The notes under the pieces are model-generated. The model had not been told where the DNA came from. It did no database searches and saw only the letters and a program-made list of their open reading frames with translations. Shown one piece after another: positions 4,782-5,200 of a stretch of DNA of 5,200 nucleotides. The position numbers and the translations under genes are program-made. The DNA is from Candidatus Eiseniibacteriota bacterium. Lineage in GTDB: Bacteria > JAFGKV01. How positions within the stretch are numbered: position 1 is the stretch's first letter; each line of letters opens with the position of its first letter. The stretch spans positions 1 through 5,200 of the forward strand of contig JALOPK010000257.1 of assembly GCA_025453925.1 (NCBI GenBank), read 5' to 3'.

Positions 4782-5200
4782 TCAGGTCAGGGTGCGGATG
4801 AGGATGGCGTCGCCCTGGCCGCCGCCCCCGCAGAGGGCGGCTGCTCCGGTTCCGCCGCCGCGGCGGGCGAGCTCGAGGGCCAGGTGCAGGGTGATCCGGT
4901 TGCCGGACATGCCCAGGGGGTGGCCGATGGCGATGGCGCCGCCGTTGACGTTGACGATGTCGGTGCTGATCCCGAGGTCGTCGGCGGAGGCGACTCCGAC
5001 GGCGGCGAAGGCTTCGTTGATCTCGAACAGGTCGATGTCGCCGATGGCGATTCCCGCGCGGTCGGCGGCGGCCTTGATGGCGCGTGAGGGTTGGTGGAGC
5101 AGGGAGGCGTCGGGTCCGGCGACCTGCCCGAAGGAGATGATCTCGGCCAGCGGGCTCACGCCGAGCTGTTCGGCGGTCTCGAGGGTGGTGATGATCAGGG
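4782..5200 (-). CDS. Acetyl-CoA acetyltransferase (thiolase), C-terminal part
   Basis: C-terminal ~139 residues of a type-II thiolase, which joins two acetyl-CoA into acetoacetyl-CoA or, in the other direction, cleaves 3-ketoacyl-CoA in fatty-acid breakdown; cytoplasmic tetramer. Seen: INEAFAAV (the NEAF loop), the signature [20 protein letters not shown] with catalytic His at 4922-4920, and near the end [10 protein letters not shown] with catalytic Cys at 4832-4830, both intact. The frame is open to the right window edge through [13 protein letters not shown], so the GTG at 5159 is internal and the N-terminal half, with the nucleophilic Cys, lies outside. The very G/C-ending codons differ from the left-hand island genes. 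This looks like core metabolism and marks the chromosomal side of the island boundary. Whether it is the biosynthetic (AtoB/PhaA) or degradative type cannot be decided here. Confidence 0.95.
   Translation of the reverse strand, partial: LIITTLETAEQLGVSPLAEIISFGQVAGPDASLLHQPSRAIKAAADRAGIAIGDIDLFEINEAFAAVGVASADDLGISTDIVNVNGGAIAIGHPLGMSGNRITLHLALELARRGGGTGAAALCGGGGQGDAILIRTLT

Noticed and set aside
4884-5087. Short plus-strand frame opposite the thiolase gene
   Set aside because: Gly/Asp/Val repeat-like product generated by the antisense of the thiolase signature.

Overview
The window is GC-rich DNA with dense, G/C-ending coding sequence, GTG/ATG starts and protein styles typical of a high-GC Gram-positive bacterium (Actinomycetota). 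The genus cannot be fixed from the sequence. It reads as the right-hand end of an integrated genomic island meeting ordinary chromosome.

Left part (1-1852): the C-terminal part of a GT4-type glycosyltransferase runs in from outside the window. It is joined by an ATGA stop/start overlap to a 298-aa P-loop protein of the HPr-kinase-like (PEPCK-fold) type. Together they look like the tail of a surface-glycan or modified-peptide operon. Converging on them from the minus strand, with a 15-bp tail-to-tail overlap, is a complete 176-aa nucleotidyltransferase of the ANT(2'')/AadB-like group. It has a strong Shine-Dalgarno sequence.

Middle (1853-2565): about 690 bp without a recognisable gene. It holds a cluster of four TGTAGCGG 8-mers in both orientations and several interrupted open frames, and may be decayed coding DNA. 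At its right edge are a possible -10 box and an AGGAGG for the next gene.

Right part of the island (2566-4320): a 584-aa ATP-binding protein with an AlbA_2 (Schlafen-type) N-terminal domain, a RecG-C/HATPase_c_4-like ATP-binding region and a C-terminal winged helix. This type is common as accessory cargo of actinobacterial islands.

Boundary (4321-4570): a possible hairpin terminator, then a compact set of short repeats (a tandem 11-mer and three TTCGAA palindromes). These lead to a 42-bp 3' fragment of a tRNA-Thr(TGT) gene beginning exactly at the anticodon loop, with no 5' half. This is the expected product of tyrosine-recombinase integration into a tRNA gene, so 4529-4570 is proposed as attR and everything to its left as island. 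The integrase and the intact tRNA should lie beyond the left edge of the window.

Chromosomal side (4571-5200): about 210 bp non-coding with a 12-bp tandem repeat, then the C-terminal part of an acetyl-CoA acetyltransferase (thiolase) on the minus strand, running out of the window.
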